Program-made: the position numbers and the translations under genes
Notes under the pieces: model-generated
The model's input: only the letters and a program-made list of their open reading frames with translations
Database searches by the model: none
What the model was told of the DNA's origin: nothing
Source of the DNA: Ecdyonurus torrentis
Taxonomy: Eukaryota > Arthropoda > Insecta > Ephemeroptera > Heptageniidae
DNA length: 64,000 nucleotides
Assembly: GCA_949318235.1 (NCBI GenBank)
Contig: OX439137.1
Location: 3,674,289 to 3,738,288 of the forward strand
Direction: 5' to 3'
Shown: positions 37,637 through 47,340 of the stretch, one piece after another
How the letters are laid out: every line of letters begins with the position of its first letter
How positions within the stretch are numbered: the stretch's first letter is position 1

Positions 37637-37750
37637 TTAAAAGTCATAAAATTCTTGTAAACTGTAAAAAGAATTATTTAATAAGAACAATTTTAATTTC
37701 TTCTTAAAAACATTGAAATCACTAATAAGTCTTAATTCTTTTATACTTTA
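37637..37750 (-). pseudogene. LINE ORF2 C-terminus, minus strand
   Basis: Minus-strand frame reads RLISDFNVFKKKLKLFLLNN then SLQEFYDF and TAA at 37637-37639, nearly identical to the C-terminus at 14575-14674. 5'-truncated at about 37750. Confidence 0.75.
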
Positions 37751-38121
37751 CATTAAAAAGTACTCTACTGTATATAGTGATGATGATATAGCTGTGCTGG
37801 CTGTATGTTGATGGAGTGACAGTTGTTTGACTTGTTGCACAAGACCACAGAACACACCACATATGTTCACAGTATGCACTCCTCGTTAATTACCCTCTGT
37901 GACGTCATACACACAAAGTGACGTGTCAATCAATTATACATGAAGAAAATTTACATTAAACTCAGATATATTGTGTGTTTTTAAATATTATTTTGATGTA
38001 TGTTTTAATTTTGTAGATGTTTTCGTAATTTCTATAACATATGCAGTTTTTTTTTTATTACAATGTTTTAGAAACGGTTTCTAATGACTTTGAGTTCGAA
38101 GTTAACAGAACATTATATATT

Positions 38122-38202
38122 TTAAAGAAATAGATCAGAGAAAAACATAAGCATTTATATCACGAAACACTTGATGGGATTTACATAAATAACTTTAGTT
38201 TG
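38122..38202 (-). mobile_element. MITE M1, first part, split by the tRNA array
   Basis: TTAAAGAAATAGATCAGAGA through TCACGAAACACTTGATGGGA to ACTTTAGTTTG. The rest continues at 40501. In uninterrupted copies ACTTTAGTTTG is followed directly by TCTCAAAACCC. Confidence 0.85.
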
Positions 38203-38266
38203 AAAGGGTTTAGCTTTCGTGTTACACCGTGTTATATAAGCAGTAAACTGACATTGAAAAGGAATT

Positions 38267-38338
38267 CGGCTCGACCGGGACTCGAACCCGGATCTTTGGT
38301 TTCCCAGACCACTGCGTTAACCATTACGCTACCGAGAC
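38267..38338 (-). tRNA. tRNA-like gene, anticodon GGG, array copy 1
   Basis: 72-nt cloverleaf: acceptor GTCTCGG/TCGAGCC (mismatch at 2:71), D-arm GCGT..ACGC with GG in the loop, anticodon arm GTGGT-CTGGGAA-ACCAA (27:43 mismatch), four-base variable loop, perfect T-arm CCGGG-TTCGAGT-CCCGG, discriminator G. A and B boxes are intact, and a TTTT terminator starts 7 nt downstream. Loop position 34-36 reads GGG (proline), but the body, AAAGAT variable region and G73 resemble animal tRNA-Arg(UCU). Either a diverged tRNA-Arg derivative or a SINE head. Functional charging is doubtful. Confidence 0.75.
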
Positions 38339-38598
38339 TCCTTCCAATCCAACATCATTCACTGCTCATATATAGTCAGCTTTCGCTGCTTGCCATGCGC
38401 GTGCCTTCGTTGGCGCGACAGTTTAAACTGCTAAGCAGTCATGGCGGGTGCTCTTGCGAGCTATATGCCTCCACGTAGAGGGCAGTTATGAGAGTTTGTA
38501 ATTTAACGCCTATTTCACACGGGTAGTTTTAATGAAAGGGTTTAGCTTTCGTGTTACACCGTGTTATATAAGCAGTAAACTGACATTGAAAAGGAATT

Positions 38599-38670
38599 CG
38601 GCTCGACCGGGACTCGAACCCGGATCTTTGGTTTCCCAGACCACTGCGTTAACCATTACGCTACCGAGAC
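38599..38670 (-). tRNA. tRNA-like gene, anticodon GGG, array copy 2
   Basis: Identical to copy 1 over the 72 nt, including both stem mismatches and the downstream TTTT. Confidence 0.75.
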
Positions 38671-38930
38671 TCCTTCCAATCCAACATCATTCACTGCTCA
38701 TATATAGTCAGCTTTCGCTGCTTGCCATGCGCGTGCCTTCGTTGGCGCGACAGTTTAAACTGCTAAGCAGTCATGGCGGGTGCTCTTGCGAGCTATATGC
38801 CTCCACGTAGAGGGCAGTTATGAGAGTTTGTAATTTAACGCCTATTTTACACGGGTAGTTTTAATGAAAGGGTTTAGCTTTCGTGTTACACCGTGTTATA
38901 TAAGCAGTAAACTGACATTGAAAAGGAATT

Positions 38931-39002
38931 CGGCTCGACCGGGACTCGAACCCGGATCTTTGGTTTCCCAGACCACTGCGTTAACCATTACGCTACCGAG
39001 AC
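38931..39002 (-). tRNA. tRNA-like gene, anticodon GGG, array copy 3
   Basis: Identical to copy 1. Confidence 0.75.
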
Positions 39003-39262
39003 TCCTTCCAATCCAACATCATTCACTGCTCATATATAGTCAGCTTTCGCTGCTTGCCATGCGCGTGCCTTCGTTGGCGCGACAGTTTAAACTGCTAAGC
39101 AGTCATGGCGGGTGCTCTTGCGAGCTATATGCCTCCACGTAGAGGGCAGTTATGAGAGTTTGTAATTTAACGCCTATTTTACACGGGTAGTTTTAATGAA
39201 AGGGTTTAGCTTTCGTGTTACACCGTGTTATATAAGCAGTAAACTGACATTGAAAAGGAATT

Positions 39263-39334
39263 CGGCTCGACCGGGACTCGAACCCGGATCTTTGGTTTCC
39301 CAGACCACTGCGTTAACCATTACGCTACCGAGAC
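39263..39334 (-). tRNA. tRNA-like gene, anticodon GGG, array copy 4
   Basis: tRNA identical to copy 1. The unit differs outside it: GCGTGCCTTCGCGTGCCTTCG (39409-39429) replaces the normal GCGCGACA, next to the inversion point. Confidence 0.75.
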
Positions 39335-39650
39335 TCCTTCCAATCCAACATCATTCACTGCTCATATATAGTCAGCTTTCGCTGCTTGCCATGCGCGTGC
39401 CTTCGTTGGCGTGCCTTCGCGTGCCTTCGTTTAAACTGCTAAGCAGTCATGGCGGGTGCTCTTGCGAGCTATATGCCTCCACGTAGAGGGCAGTTATGAG
39501 AGTTTGTAATTTACGCCTATTTTACACGGGTAGTTTTAATGAAAGGGTTTAGCTTTCGAACGAAGCCAAACGAAGCCAACGAAGGCACGCGCATGGCAAG
39601 CAGCGAAAGCTGACTATATATGAGCAGTGAATGATGTTGGATTGGAAGGA

Positions 39651-39722
39651 GTCTCGGTAGCGTAATGGTTAACGCAGTGGTCTGGGAAACCAAAGATCCG
39701 GGTTCGAGTCCCGGTCGAGCCG
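39651..39722 (+). tRNA. tRNA-like gene, anticodon GGG, array copy 5
   Basis: First inverted copy. tRNA identical to copy 1. The unit is truncated at its upstream side at the inversion junction, which carries three short ACGAAG(C/G)C-type repeats (39560-39584). Confidence 0.75.
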
Positions 39723-39982
39723 AATTCCTTTTCAATGTCAGTTTACTGCTTATATAACACGGTGTAACACGAAAGCTAAACCCTTTCATTAAAACTACCC
39801 GTGTAAAATAGGCGTTAAATTACAAACTCTCATAACTGCCCTCTACGTGGAGGCATATAGCTCGCAAGAGCACCCGCCATGACTGCTTAGCAGTTTAAAC
39901 TGTCGCGCCAACGAAGGCACGCGCATGGCAAGCAGCGAAAGCTGACTATATATGAGCAGTGAATGATGTTGGATTGGAAGGA

Positions 39983-40054
39983 GTCTCGGTAGCGTAATGG
40001 TTAACGCAGTGGTCTGGGAAACCAAAGATCCGGGTTCGAGTCCCGGTCGAGCCG
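39983..40054 (+). tRNA. tRNA-like gene, anticodon GGG, array copy 6
   Basis: Identical to copy 1, inverted orientation. Confidence 0.75.
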
Positions 40055-40314
40055 AATTCCTTTTCAATGTCAGTTTACTGCTTATATAACACGGTGTAAC
40101 ACGAAAGCTAAACCCTTTCATTAAAACTACCCGTGTAAAATAGGCGTTAAATTACAAACTCTCATAACTGCCCTCTACGTGGAGGCATATAGCTCGCAAG
40201 AGCACCCGCCATGACTGCTTAGCAGTTTAAACTGTCGCGCCAACGAAGGCACGCGCATGGCAAGCAGCGAAAGCTGACTATATATGAGCAGTGAATGATG
40301 TTGGATTGGAAGGA

Positions 40315-40386
40315 GTCTCGGTAGCGTAATGGTTAACGCAGTGGTCTGGGAAACCAAAGATCCGGGTTCGAGTCCCGGTCGAGCCG
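40315..40386 (+). tRNA. tRNA-like gene, anticodon GGG, array copy 7
   Basis: Identical to copy 1, inverted orientation. The array ends 110 nt later at CTCATAAC. Confidence 0.75.
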
Positions 40387-40500
40387 AATTCCTTTTCAAT
40401 GTCAGTTTACTGCTTATATAACACGGTGTAACACGAAAGCTAAACCCTTTCATTAAAACTACCCGTGTAAAATAGGCGTTAAATTACAAACTCTCATAAC

Positions 40501-40771
40501 TTTAGTTTGTCTCAAAACCCAACTGTAGCCCCGTAGCAATAATCAGAATATTCAATTTATGCAACCCGCACAACATTTTCATACTAATTTTTGCATGTTT
40601 CTGACGTTATAAACATGAATAGTCACACAAATTGCATACTTTAAAGTATTTTCACGCTCTCTCGTGTAGCTACATTAACATTCTGGTAAAAATTGTTAAC
40701 AGTTTTGAAGATCCCATTTTGTGTTTATTTATTAAAAAGCACATGTTGTTTTATGTGGTCTATGGCTTTAA
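40501..40771 (-). mobile_element. MITE M1, second part
   Basis: Resumes with TTTAGTTTGTCTCAAAACCC and proceeds to GGTCTATGGCTTTAA (TTAA 40768-40771). The TGACGTCA site is mutated to TGACGTTA. Confidence 0.85.
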
Positions 40772-41595
40772 ATAAATATATATATTCTAACTTTTGTAAA
40801 ACAAATTGGACCAAGATACGATATACTATCATAAATTTGTTGTTAAGTTGGTAGTTTTCACAAAGGATGCAAGATTCGGCGTAAATTGACGTATTTCTGT
40901 TTGATTTAATTTTTTATCACCTTCTCAATGGAAGAAAGAAAAAAACAGGCAACGCTTTTGTATCCACACGTTAACAATTCCCCAAGTAATAATTAAGTCA
41001 TTAATTATCGTTAATTCTTAGTAAATTAACAGAAAGACTTGATAATTCAAATTTAACCTTAGAAAAATACTACAATAGTATCAATGTAAATAAATATAAA
41101 AACTATTGTTTTTAAAAATAATAATAAACTTTTTTCAAAACAAAAAAAAAAAAAAAATGCTTGTATCATACAGGGGTTTGAAAAATTGAGAATACATACA
41201 ATTTTTACAATTATTTAAACTGAAAAATAATAATTAAAAAAAAAATCAATTTCAAGAAAAAAAAATCCACACTTCTATTATTTATGCTGTACATTTGATA
41301 GACATTTTGCTAGTTACTAATTGTTATTACTAATGATACGTAAGTGATATTATGTTATAGTACAAACACTTAAGCTACATTTAATATGTTAGGGTTATAT
41401 ACGTGAGCCTATAGAGATTAGCTTACAAAGCATCTCTCTAATGTGGTACATGTTAATACTGTAAGATTACATCTCTAAGCTGTCTCATATTCATGATGAC
41501 AAGGTGTACAATGAACTATCATTAATAATTTATCTTATAGTTTGTAATACCTAGGTAAATTAATGAAGGAAAAAAATATTACGTTTCAGTATAGC
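40772..41595. other. AT-rich DNA, no gene seen
   Basis: Poly-A at 41142-41157. No gene or shared repeat recognised. Confidence 0.45.
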
Positions 41596-41937
41596 TTAAG
41601 GAATAGTCCAGCAAAAAACAGAAGCATTTATATCACAAAACACTAGATAGGATTTACATAAATAACTTTAGTTTGTCTCAAAACCCATCAGAAGCCCTGT
41701 AGCAGTGATCAGAAATGCCAATTTATGCAACTCGCACAACATTTTCGTACTACTTTTTGCATGTTTCTGACGTCATAAACATGAATTTTCACTTAAATTG
41801 CATACTTTACAGTATTTTCACGCTCTCTCGTGGAGCTACATTAATATTCTGGTAAAAATTGTCATCAGTTTTGAAGATCCTATTTTGTGTTTACTCATTA
41901 AAAAGTATATGTTGTTTTATGTGGTCTATGGCTTTAA
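41596..41937 (-). mobile_element. MITE family M1, complete copy
   Basis: TTAA at both ends (41596-41599, 41934-41937). All M1 landmarks are present in reverse order, with one TGACGTCA at 41768. Confidence 0.88.
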
Positions 41938-42016
41938 GATGTTCATCATATTATATAACTTATGTTATTACAAAATTGCAATATTTCTGCTCTATAGTGT
42001 ATAGTATTTAAGTACA

Positions 42017-42130
42017 TACAGTATTCAATGCAGCATAAAAGATATTATTTCTGTGCACTATTTCAAAATAGCATTTATGCTATGACAGAAATGCAGCATA
42101 AGTTATTTAATTTCTTTTATTCGTTTATGA
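42017..42130. repeat. MITE family B, partial copy
   Basis: GTATTCAATGCAGCATAAAAG and TTTATGCTATGACAG words of family B. Confidence 0.55.
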
Positions 42131-42230
42131 GTTTCATAAGTTTTACATAAATTTTCCACTTTTATAATGCTCTCTTTAAAAACCCTGATGTATCATCTAT
42201 TTAAATAATAATAATAATAATAAAACGAAG

Positions 42231-43003
42231 AAGGGGGTAGGTGACCGACTGATATCTCACAAACTAGATGGTCGCGAATTATATTATAAATATAAAATAA
42301 AGAAAAAACGGTACTTAAAAGTTTAGCGACGTCAAACATGTAAAAACACGGTCAAATATTTAAGTTATATTTCACTTTAAACTTAAAGATAACATGTAAA
42401 TGTGGAAATTCAAATTTAAGTGACAATTTTTAGTCAAAGCAGAAACTTTTTTAAAATTAAAAATATTATTAAAACTTTTTCGAAAAAAAAATAATTACTT
42501 TATTTTATTTGAACATTGTAGTGTTGGAAATAAATAATGTACACAAAATTATTGTGAAAATATAGTTCTTCTTTAAGCGATTTCCGGTCCAAGTCGGTCA
42601 CCTTCCACGTTAAGGTGGTGGGGGACCGACTTGGACCGGAAATCGCTAAAAGAAGAACTATATTTTCCCAATAATTTTTTGTACATGATTGAATTCCAAT
42701 AAAACAAACACTATAATTTTCAAATAAAATCAAGTAAATTTAAAATATATTTTTTTATAAAAAATTATTAATATTTTTAATTATTGTAAAAAAGTTTCTA
42801 ATTTGATTAAAATTTCCCGTTCAAATTTAAATTTCCACATTTACATGTTATCTTTAAAGTGTAGTAATTTAAATATTTGATTGTGTTTTTACATGTTTGA
42901 CATAATTAAATTTTTAAGTAACATTTCTTCTTTACTTTGTGTTTATTATTATTATTAGCAACCGTCCTAGTTTGTGAGATATCAGTCGGTCACCTACCCC
43001 CTT
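42231..43003. mobile_element. 773-bp foldback element
   Basis: Two arms of about 385 bp form one long inverted repeat. Outer ends AAGGGGGTAGGTGACCGACTG / GTCGGTCACCTACCCCCTT, inner core GGTCCAAGTCGGTC / GACCGACTTGGACC around 42580-42640. No spacer coding sequence. TTAA on the right flank (43002-43005). Its terminus resembles that of 54552 (GGGAGTAGGGTACCGACG). A transcript would be a near-continuous long hairpin RNA. Confidence 0.9.
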
Positions 43004-43319
43004 AAAATAAAATTGCTCTTTTCTGTGGGTACCACGAACAAAGGTTTACGAACGTAGATAGTGGTAATATGTTAAAGGATATAAATATAAGATTCACGTG
43101 ATCCATGAATATTTAATGTACGTACGATACATCATCTCGTTGTGAGATTTTCTTGTTAAATCCCGAGATCAAAATAATGAATTCACGTCTGGGAGAACGT
43201 CGCTTACTTGTGAATTTTACATGTTTGTAACATACAGTATAACATAAAAAAATAGTACAGTTAAAACATAAGTACAGTATGTCGATATGATTTCAATAAA
43301 AGGTGTACTTATTGCATAT

Positions 43320-43622
43320 ATCTACTACTTTACACTTATATTTAAGAGCCGCCATTTTGTTGGTCAGGAATACATAGGCCAACATAGGAAAAACGTCATT
43401 TTTTTTTAAATAACTAAGGAAGCTTCAAACCTCAATCAAAAACTTATTTCTAGCTCCTAATAAGCACGAAATTCGTTCAGTTTGAAATAAACTCTTTTTA
43501 TGTAAAAATATTAGGAGAAATCAAATAAACCTTGAGGAGAAATGATGTTTAACCTATACTGGACAATGCATTAGGCACCACAAACATGGCGACAAAGCGA
43601 AAGGATGTGCAAGGGGTCTATA
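43320..43622. mobile_element. MITE family U, copy 1
   Basis: AAGAGCCGCCATTTTG, AGGAAGCTTCAAACCTCAA, AGCTCCTAATAAGCACGAAA, CATGGCGACAAAGCG and GGGGTCTATA. The inverse of 58829-59126 along its whole length. Confidence 0.82.
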
Positions 43623-43828
43623 CTATACCAAACCCTATTTTGATAAAAAAAAAAATTAAAGAAACTGATATTTATTTCTAGAGATGGTATTTTCAGGTTT
43701 ATGTCTGTTAGTCTTTTTGCTTCCCAATCTCATGTGTATTTATTTAACAATTTAGTACGTATTTCTCAAAGTATAGCCTGAAGCTACAAGTAGAAATAAC
43801 ATACAGAGCAAACTCATATTAGGCCTAT

Positions 43829-44052
43829 ACACGGAAAAAAAATATGGCAGGTCCATGAACCTGTATTTTGCAATAGGTACACTTGAATTTGGCACAGGTA
43901 GTTATAAAACTACAATACCACTTAATCTAAGTGAGTCAAACCTATATTGTTGTACAGTGCACCTGCATTAGGTATTATTGTAGTATAATAATACCTGTGT
44001 TCTAGCTTATATGTCTACCTATTACATTGTAAGTAATAATTTTTTTGCGTGT
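43829..44052 (+). mobile_element. MITE family C, copy 3 (complete)
   Basis: ACACGGAAAAAAAATA to TTTTTTGCGTGT, 224 bp. Interior collinear with 34912-35145. Confidence 0.83.
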
Positions 44053-44189
44053 AAGAACTTACGATATTAGCAGGCGTAATAATTGTTATTTTTACCTGAA
44101 AAACAGATTTCTTAATTATTTTTTTCTTGTCAAAAATTATCATATCTTTCAATATTGTTCATCATAATTTTAATGCTCAAAAAATGGTT

Positions 44190-44310
44190 AAAACAAAACT
44201 TGTAATTTTATACAATGTCCGCATAACTTCATACTGAATGCACTTCGAGTCCATACTGGATAAACAAGCAACATTGCTCAATATTAGGACAGATTTCGTT
44301 TCTGGCTATT
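44190..44310. repeat. Fragment related to MITE T
   Basis: GAGTCCATACTGGATA and ACATTGCTCAATATTAGGAC resemble family T interior. Ends missing. Confidence 0.4.
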
Positions 44311-44411
44311 TTCTGTGGAAAATCGATTATTTTTTTGTTATTACTATTTATCTCCAGTACATGAGATACTAATTAAAGAGACACTAGACAATGGTTTTAT
44401 TAAATGTAAAG

Positions 44412-44417
<6 letters not shown>

Positions 44418-44502
<85 letters not shown>
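44418..44502. repeat. (AT)n microsatellite
   Basis: About 42 units. Confidence 0.96.
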
Positions 44503-44505
<3 letters not shown>

Positions 44506-44974
44506 AAGATTTAAAGAAGAAAAAATGGTAAACAAAGAGCAAAAAACTACTTTATTAGGCTCCACTTATACCCTCACTTCTATCAGAAGAAAAAATATAT
44601 AAAGAAGATTCTCTTCATTCTGGTAAACATTTTTATTGATTCTTATTTATCGGAAATATTTATCATATATATATAAAAAGTTGGTGATAGTTTGTCTTTC
44701 CCCTCAACTTAAAGATGAAATGTTGTCAATTTATTGCATCTTATCTTTACTATATTATGTATTGTTGTTGCTTTAGAGAGGGAAATATTTTATGTATATA
44801 TAACAGCGGGTTTTTGACTCGCAAGTGCTTCAATATAAGTTAAAGATAGAAAATCAAAAACATGCAAAATGTTTACTATATTAAAGATGGATGGAATAAA
44901 TTATTGAAAATTATAGGAAACCTTAATTTTTCATACTCTACGCTCTAAAAATTCAGTGGAGGTTTTAGTTTTTC

Positions 44975-45090
44975 AATGTTTTATTGAAAAATTAACGATC
45001 ATGACGTCACTAAATGTTAATAATATCGCAAATGACGTCACAAATGTTAGGAATACATTAAAATGGATGTCACAGTTTGTCTTTTTTTTT
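44975..45090. repeat. Partial hairpin MITE family V
   Basis: AACGATCATGACGTCACTAAA and AAATGACGTCACAAATG match one arm of 7403-7678. Confidence 0.65.
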
Positions 45091-45189
45091 TTTTTTACCG
45101 TTAGTTTTTAGCACTTGTGGTACTATATTACTGTATATTACATTTACATAAAATATATTACTGTATATATTGCGCTATTTTTTGTTAAG

Positions 45190-45289
45190 GTGGGAAATTA
45201 GGTACAGCGGGATTTGACTAAAAAATTGTAAAGAAAGAAAAATCTGAAATTTTTGCACAGTGATACATTAGGATAAGGTATCTCCAAAA

Positions 45290-45325
<36 letters not shown>

Positions 45326-45900
45326 GGGTTCACCATGCTAGATTTTAAATTATGATTTTTTTAAAGTTTTAGTCGCATAAAAGTTTATGTTAATTTCAAT
45401 AATTGTTTTCTCTCTTATCTGATGGTCAAGGGTTCTGAAAATTTTATCATATAGCTGTTACAATTAACTTTCAAATGACATCATAAAGTTTCGAAGTTTT
45501 CTTTTTAAATTTTAAGATACAAGGCATCTATATTCAACCCATGGATACAACCCGATTCAACCCTTAAGATTTTAGTGACTTTAAAATGATACAGTTTTTA
45601 TAAGAGAGAAAATAATTATTAAATTTAACATAGGCTCTTATGGGACTAAAACTTTAAAACAACAACATAAATTCAAACTCTATTATATTCAGTGTATTTG
45701 GACTTGCTCTGTTGCTGAATAAAGAAATAATTTGAATTTGAATTTGAATTTGAAATAAATGTTATTTTTAACAACATTATTTTTCTTTTTCCATTATTAT
45801 AAAGATACCTTATATTCTAATGTATCTATGAGCAAAATTTCAGATTTTTCTTTCTTTACAATTTTTAGTCAAATTTTTAGTCAAAGTATCTGATTTGCCA
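45190..45900. repeat. Inverted pair of family Y with a LINE tail inserted
   Basis: 45190-45540 reads forward (GATTTGACTAAAAAATTGTAA, TGCACAGTGATACATTAGG). 45545-45900 reads the same family backwards (AATGTATCTATGAGCAAAATT, TTACAATTTTTAGTCAAA). The second half is interrupted at about 45670-45758 by a LINE-like 3' end (GCTGAATAAAGAAATAAT plus a (TTTGAA)n tail). Confidence 0.6.
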
Positions 45901-45914
45901 TGTTTATATATTAG

Positions 45915-46405
45915 ACCTGTAAATTTAAACCAGTTCGAGCACCCACCCGGGCCAAAATCTTCAGGTGCTCGTTTTTTCGAAAATGGTAAACCCGGGTTTC
46001 CAGCTTTTAGCTCGAAAACAAGCTTTATCGAGTTGAGCTCGCAAATGACTCGTGAAAAAAACAATCGTTTGAAAATAAATCTAGCTAAAGTACAATTTTT
46101 GAAGAAAAAAATGTTTGTAAATTTTGTTTAAAATGACATTTCTAATATTTTATCATGCAAAATAAGCTGTTTAAAATATTTAAAAATTATTTTATTTTAT
46201 TTATGACTTTTATCCTTCAAAAACAATTTTTTCATAATAAAAATCGAGCCTTTTTCTTCATATAGGCTCGAAGGCTCGTTTTTAAACTTTGGCTCAAATA
46301 TCGAGCTTTCCGAGCTTTGGCTCGTTATTCGAGTTTAAGCTTGATTTCAAGCTAAACCCGGGTTTCAAGTCAAACCGGGCTAAAAATATTTCGAGTTTTT
46401 AAAGC
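45915..46405. repeat. Repeat rich in CGAGCTC-type words
   Basis: Starts ACCAGTTCGAGCACCCACCC and ends near TTTCGAGTTTTTAAAGCTC, with many GCTCG/CGAGC words on both strands. A related, decayed segment lies at 47275-47700 (AACCGGTTTGAATACCCATA, GCTTGTTTTCAAAAGG). Probably an old DNA transposon derivative. The two open frames across its left part are not protein-like. Confidence 0.5.
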
Positions 46406-46794
46406 TCTATATTATATCTCTTTAGTAAACATGCTTTTTCTCGGTGTATATATTTTGCAAAATTTGGCAAGCTGTGATTCTCCACACAATTCTCCAAACT
46501 TTGTGCTAAATCTTACAAGACTCAAAGCAAGCTATATAGACGAGATGAAAATGCAAAATACTTTACATACATTCCCTCGCGACTAGAGTGAAAAATGATT
46601 ACTGCTAAAAGCAGTTTAAATTCCATACATTCTTTTAAACTTTTTTTTCTATATTTTTTTATGTTATTACTTATTCATAGTACATGCAAATTGTAAAATA
46701 CGTCTAGATTTTTTTTTTTTTTTTTTTTTTTTTACTTAACTATATATGAAATAATTTTTTAGTTTAATTAAGTATTAAATATTATTACACTGAA

Positions 46795-46945
46795 AAAAAA
46801 AAGGTTTAAACTCGACTCAAAAAACCTGAGTTACCTGCCGTTCTACCTTTTACGGTATCGCCCAGCCACCCCCCTTCTTCTCAAATGTAACAATGGGCGA
46901 TACTTTAAATCGACTGAGGTTTTTTGAGTCAAGCATAGGTTGTTC
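46795..46945. repeat. Small hairpin element
   Basis: CGACTCAAAAAACCTGAGTT / ACTGAGGTTTTTTGAGTC and, further in, TATCGCCCA / TGGGCGATA. About 145 bp. Single copy. Confidence 0.65.
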
Positions 46946-47340
46946 TTGTATAAAAAAAACTAGAGAAAACTATAGAGTTATAATATAAAGGTTGCAAACG
47001 TAAAAAAAAAAAAAAAAAAAAGACTCTCATAAGTTTTCTGTTTTTGTTTTGTTTCTCTTGCAACTTTTTAAAATAAAGAAAATAAATCTCCACTGCAAAA
47101 ATCATATATTACATCATATTAAAGCAGTATACAGATGTCCAACAACTGAATATTATTGTGTAAAAGTGCATAATAGTAGAATTTGTTTTCCTTGCGGTTA
47201 AATTTTTTTTTAATATAATATATCGATATGTAATACATAAATTATGTATAACGCATACTGTACTGAATTAAATTTAAACCGGTTTGAATACCCATACCCG
47301 GCCAAAATTGGCTCAATTTATGGCCAAGGTTCATATATAA

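Larger units (their letters stand above)
38203..40500. repeat. Palindromic array of a 332-bp tRNA-bearing repeat
   Basis: Four head-to-tail units (period 332) read one way from 38203. A short fifth stub ends at 39558, and the sequence then flips: three units in the opposite orientation follow, again with period 332 between the complete ones. Units are almost identical. Each carries one tRNA-like gene, seven in total. The array interrupts a MITE M1, and the 14-bp ATAACTTTAGTTTG occurs on both sides (38189-38202 and 40496-40509). Only the last 9 bp are certain to be a duplication, because ATAAC also belongs to the unit. Identical 92-codon frames recur in each unit but are read-through of tRNA and flank, not proteins. 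Confidence 0.93.

Noticed and set aside
38200..40453. Seven near-identical 90-96 codon frames starting MKGF
   Set aside because: They cross the tRNA-like gene antisense and start from TTG in the first copy. Identity comes from the DNA repeat, not from protein selection.
38203..40500. CRISPR-like array
   Set aside because: Units are 332 bp with no unique spacers, contain tRNA genes, and the genome is eukaryotic.
45840..46131. Two overlapping 74-78 codon frames on opposite strands
   Set aside because: Within a repeat of GCTCG words that recurs at 47.3-47.7 kb. No protein-like composition.
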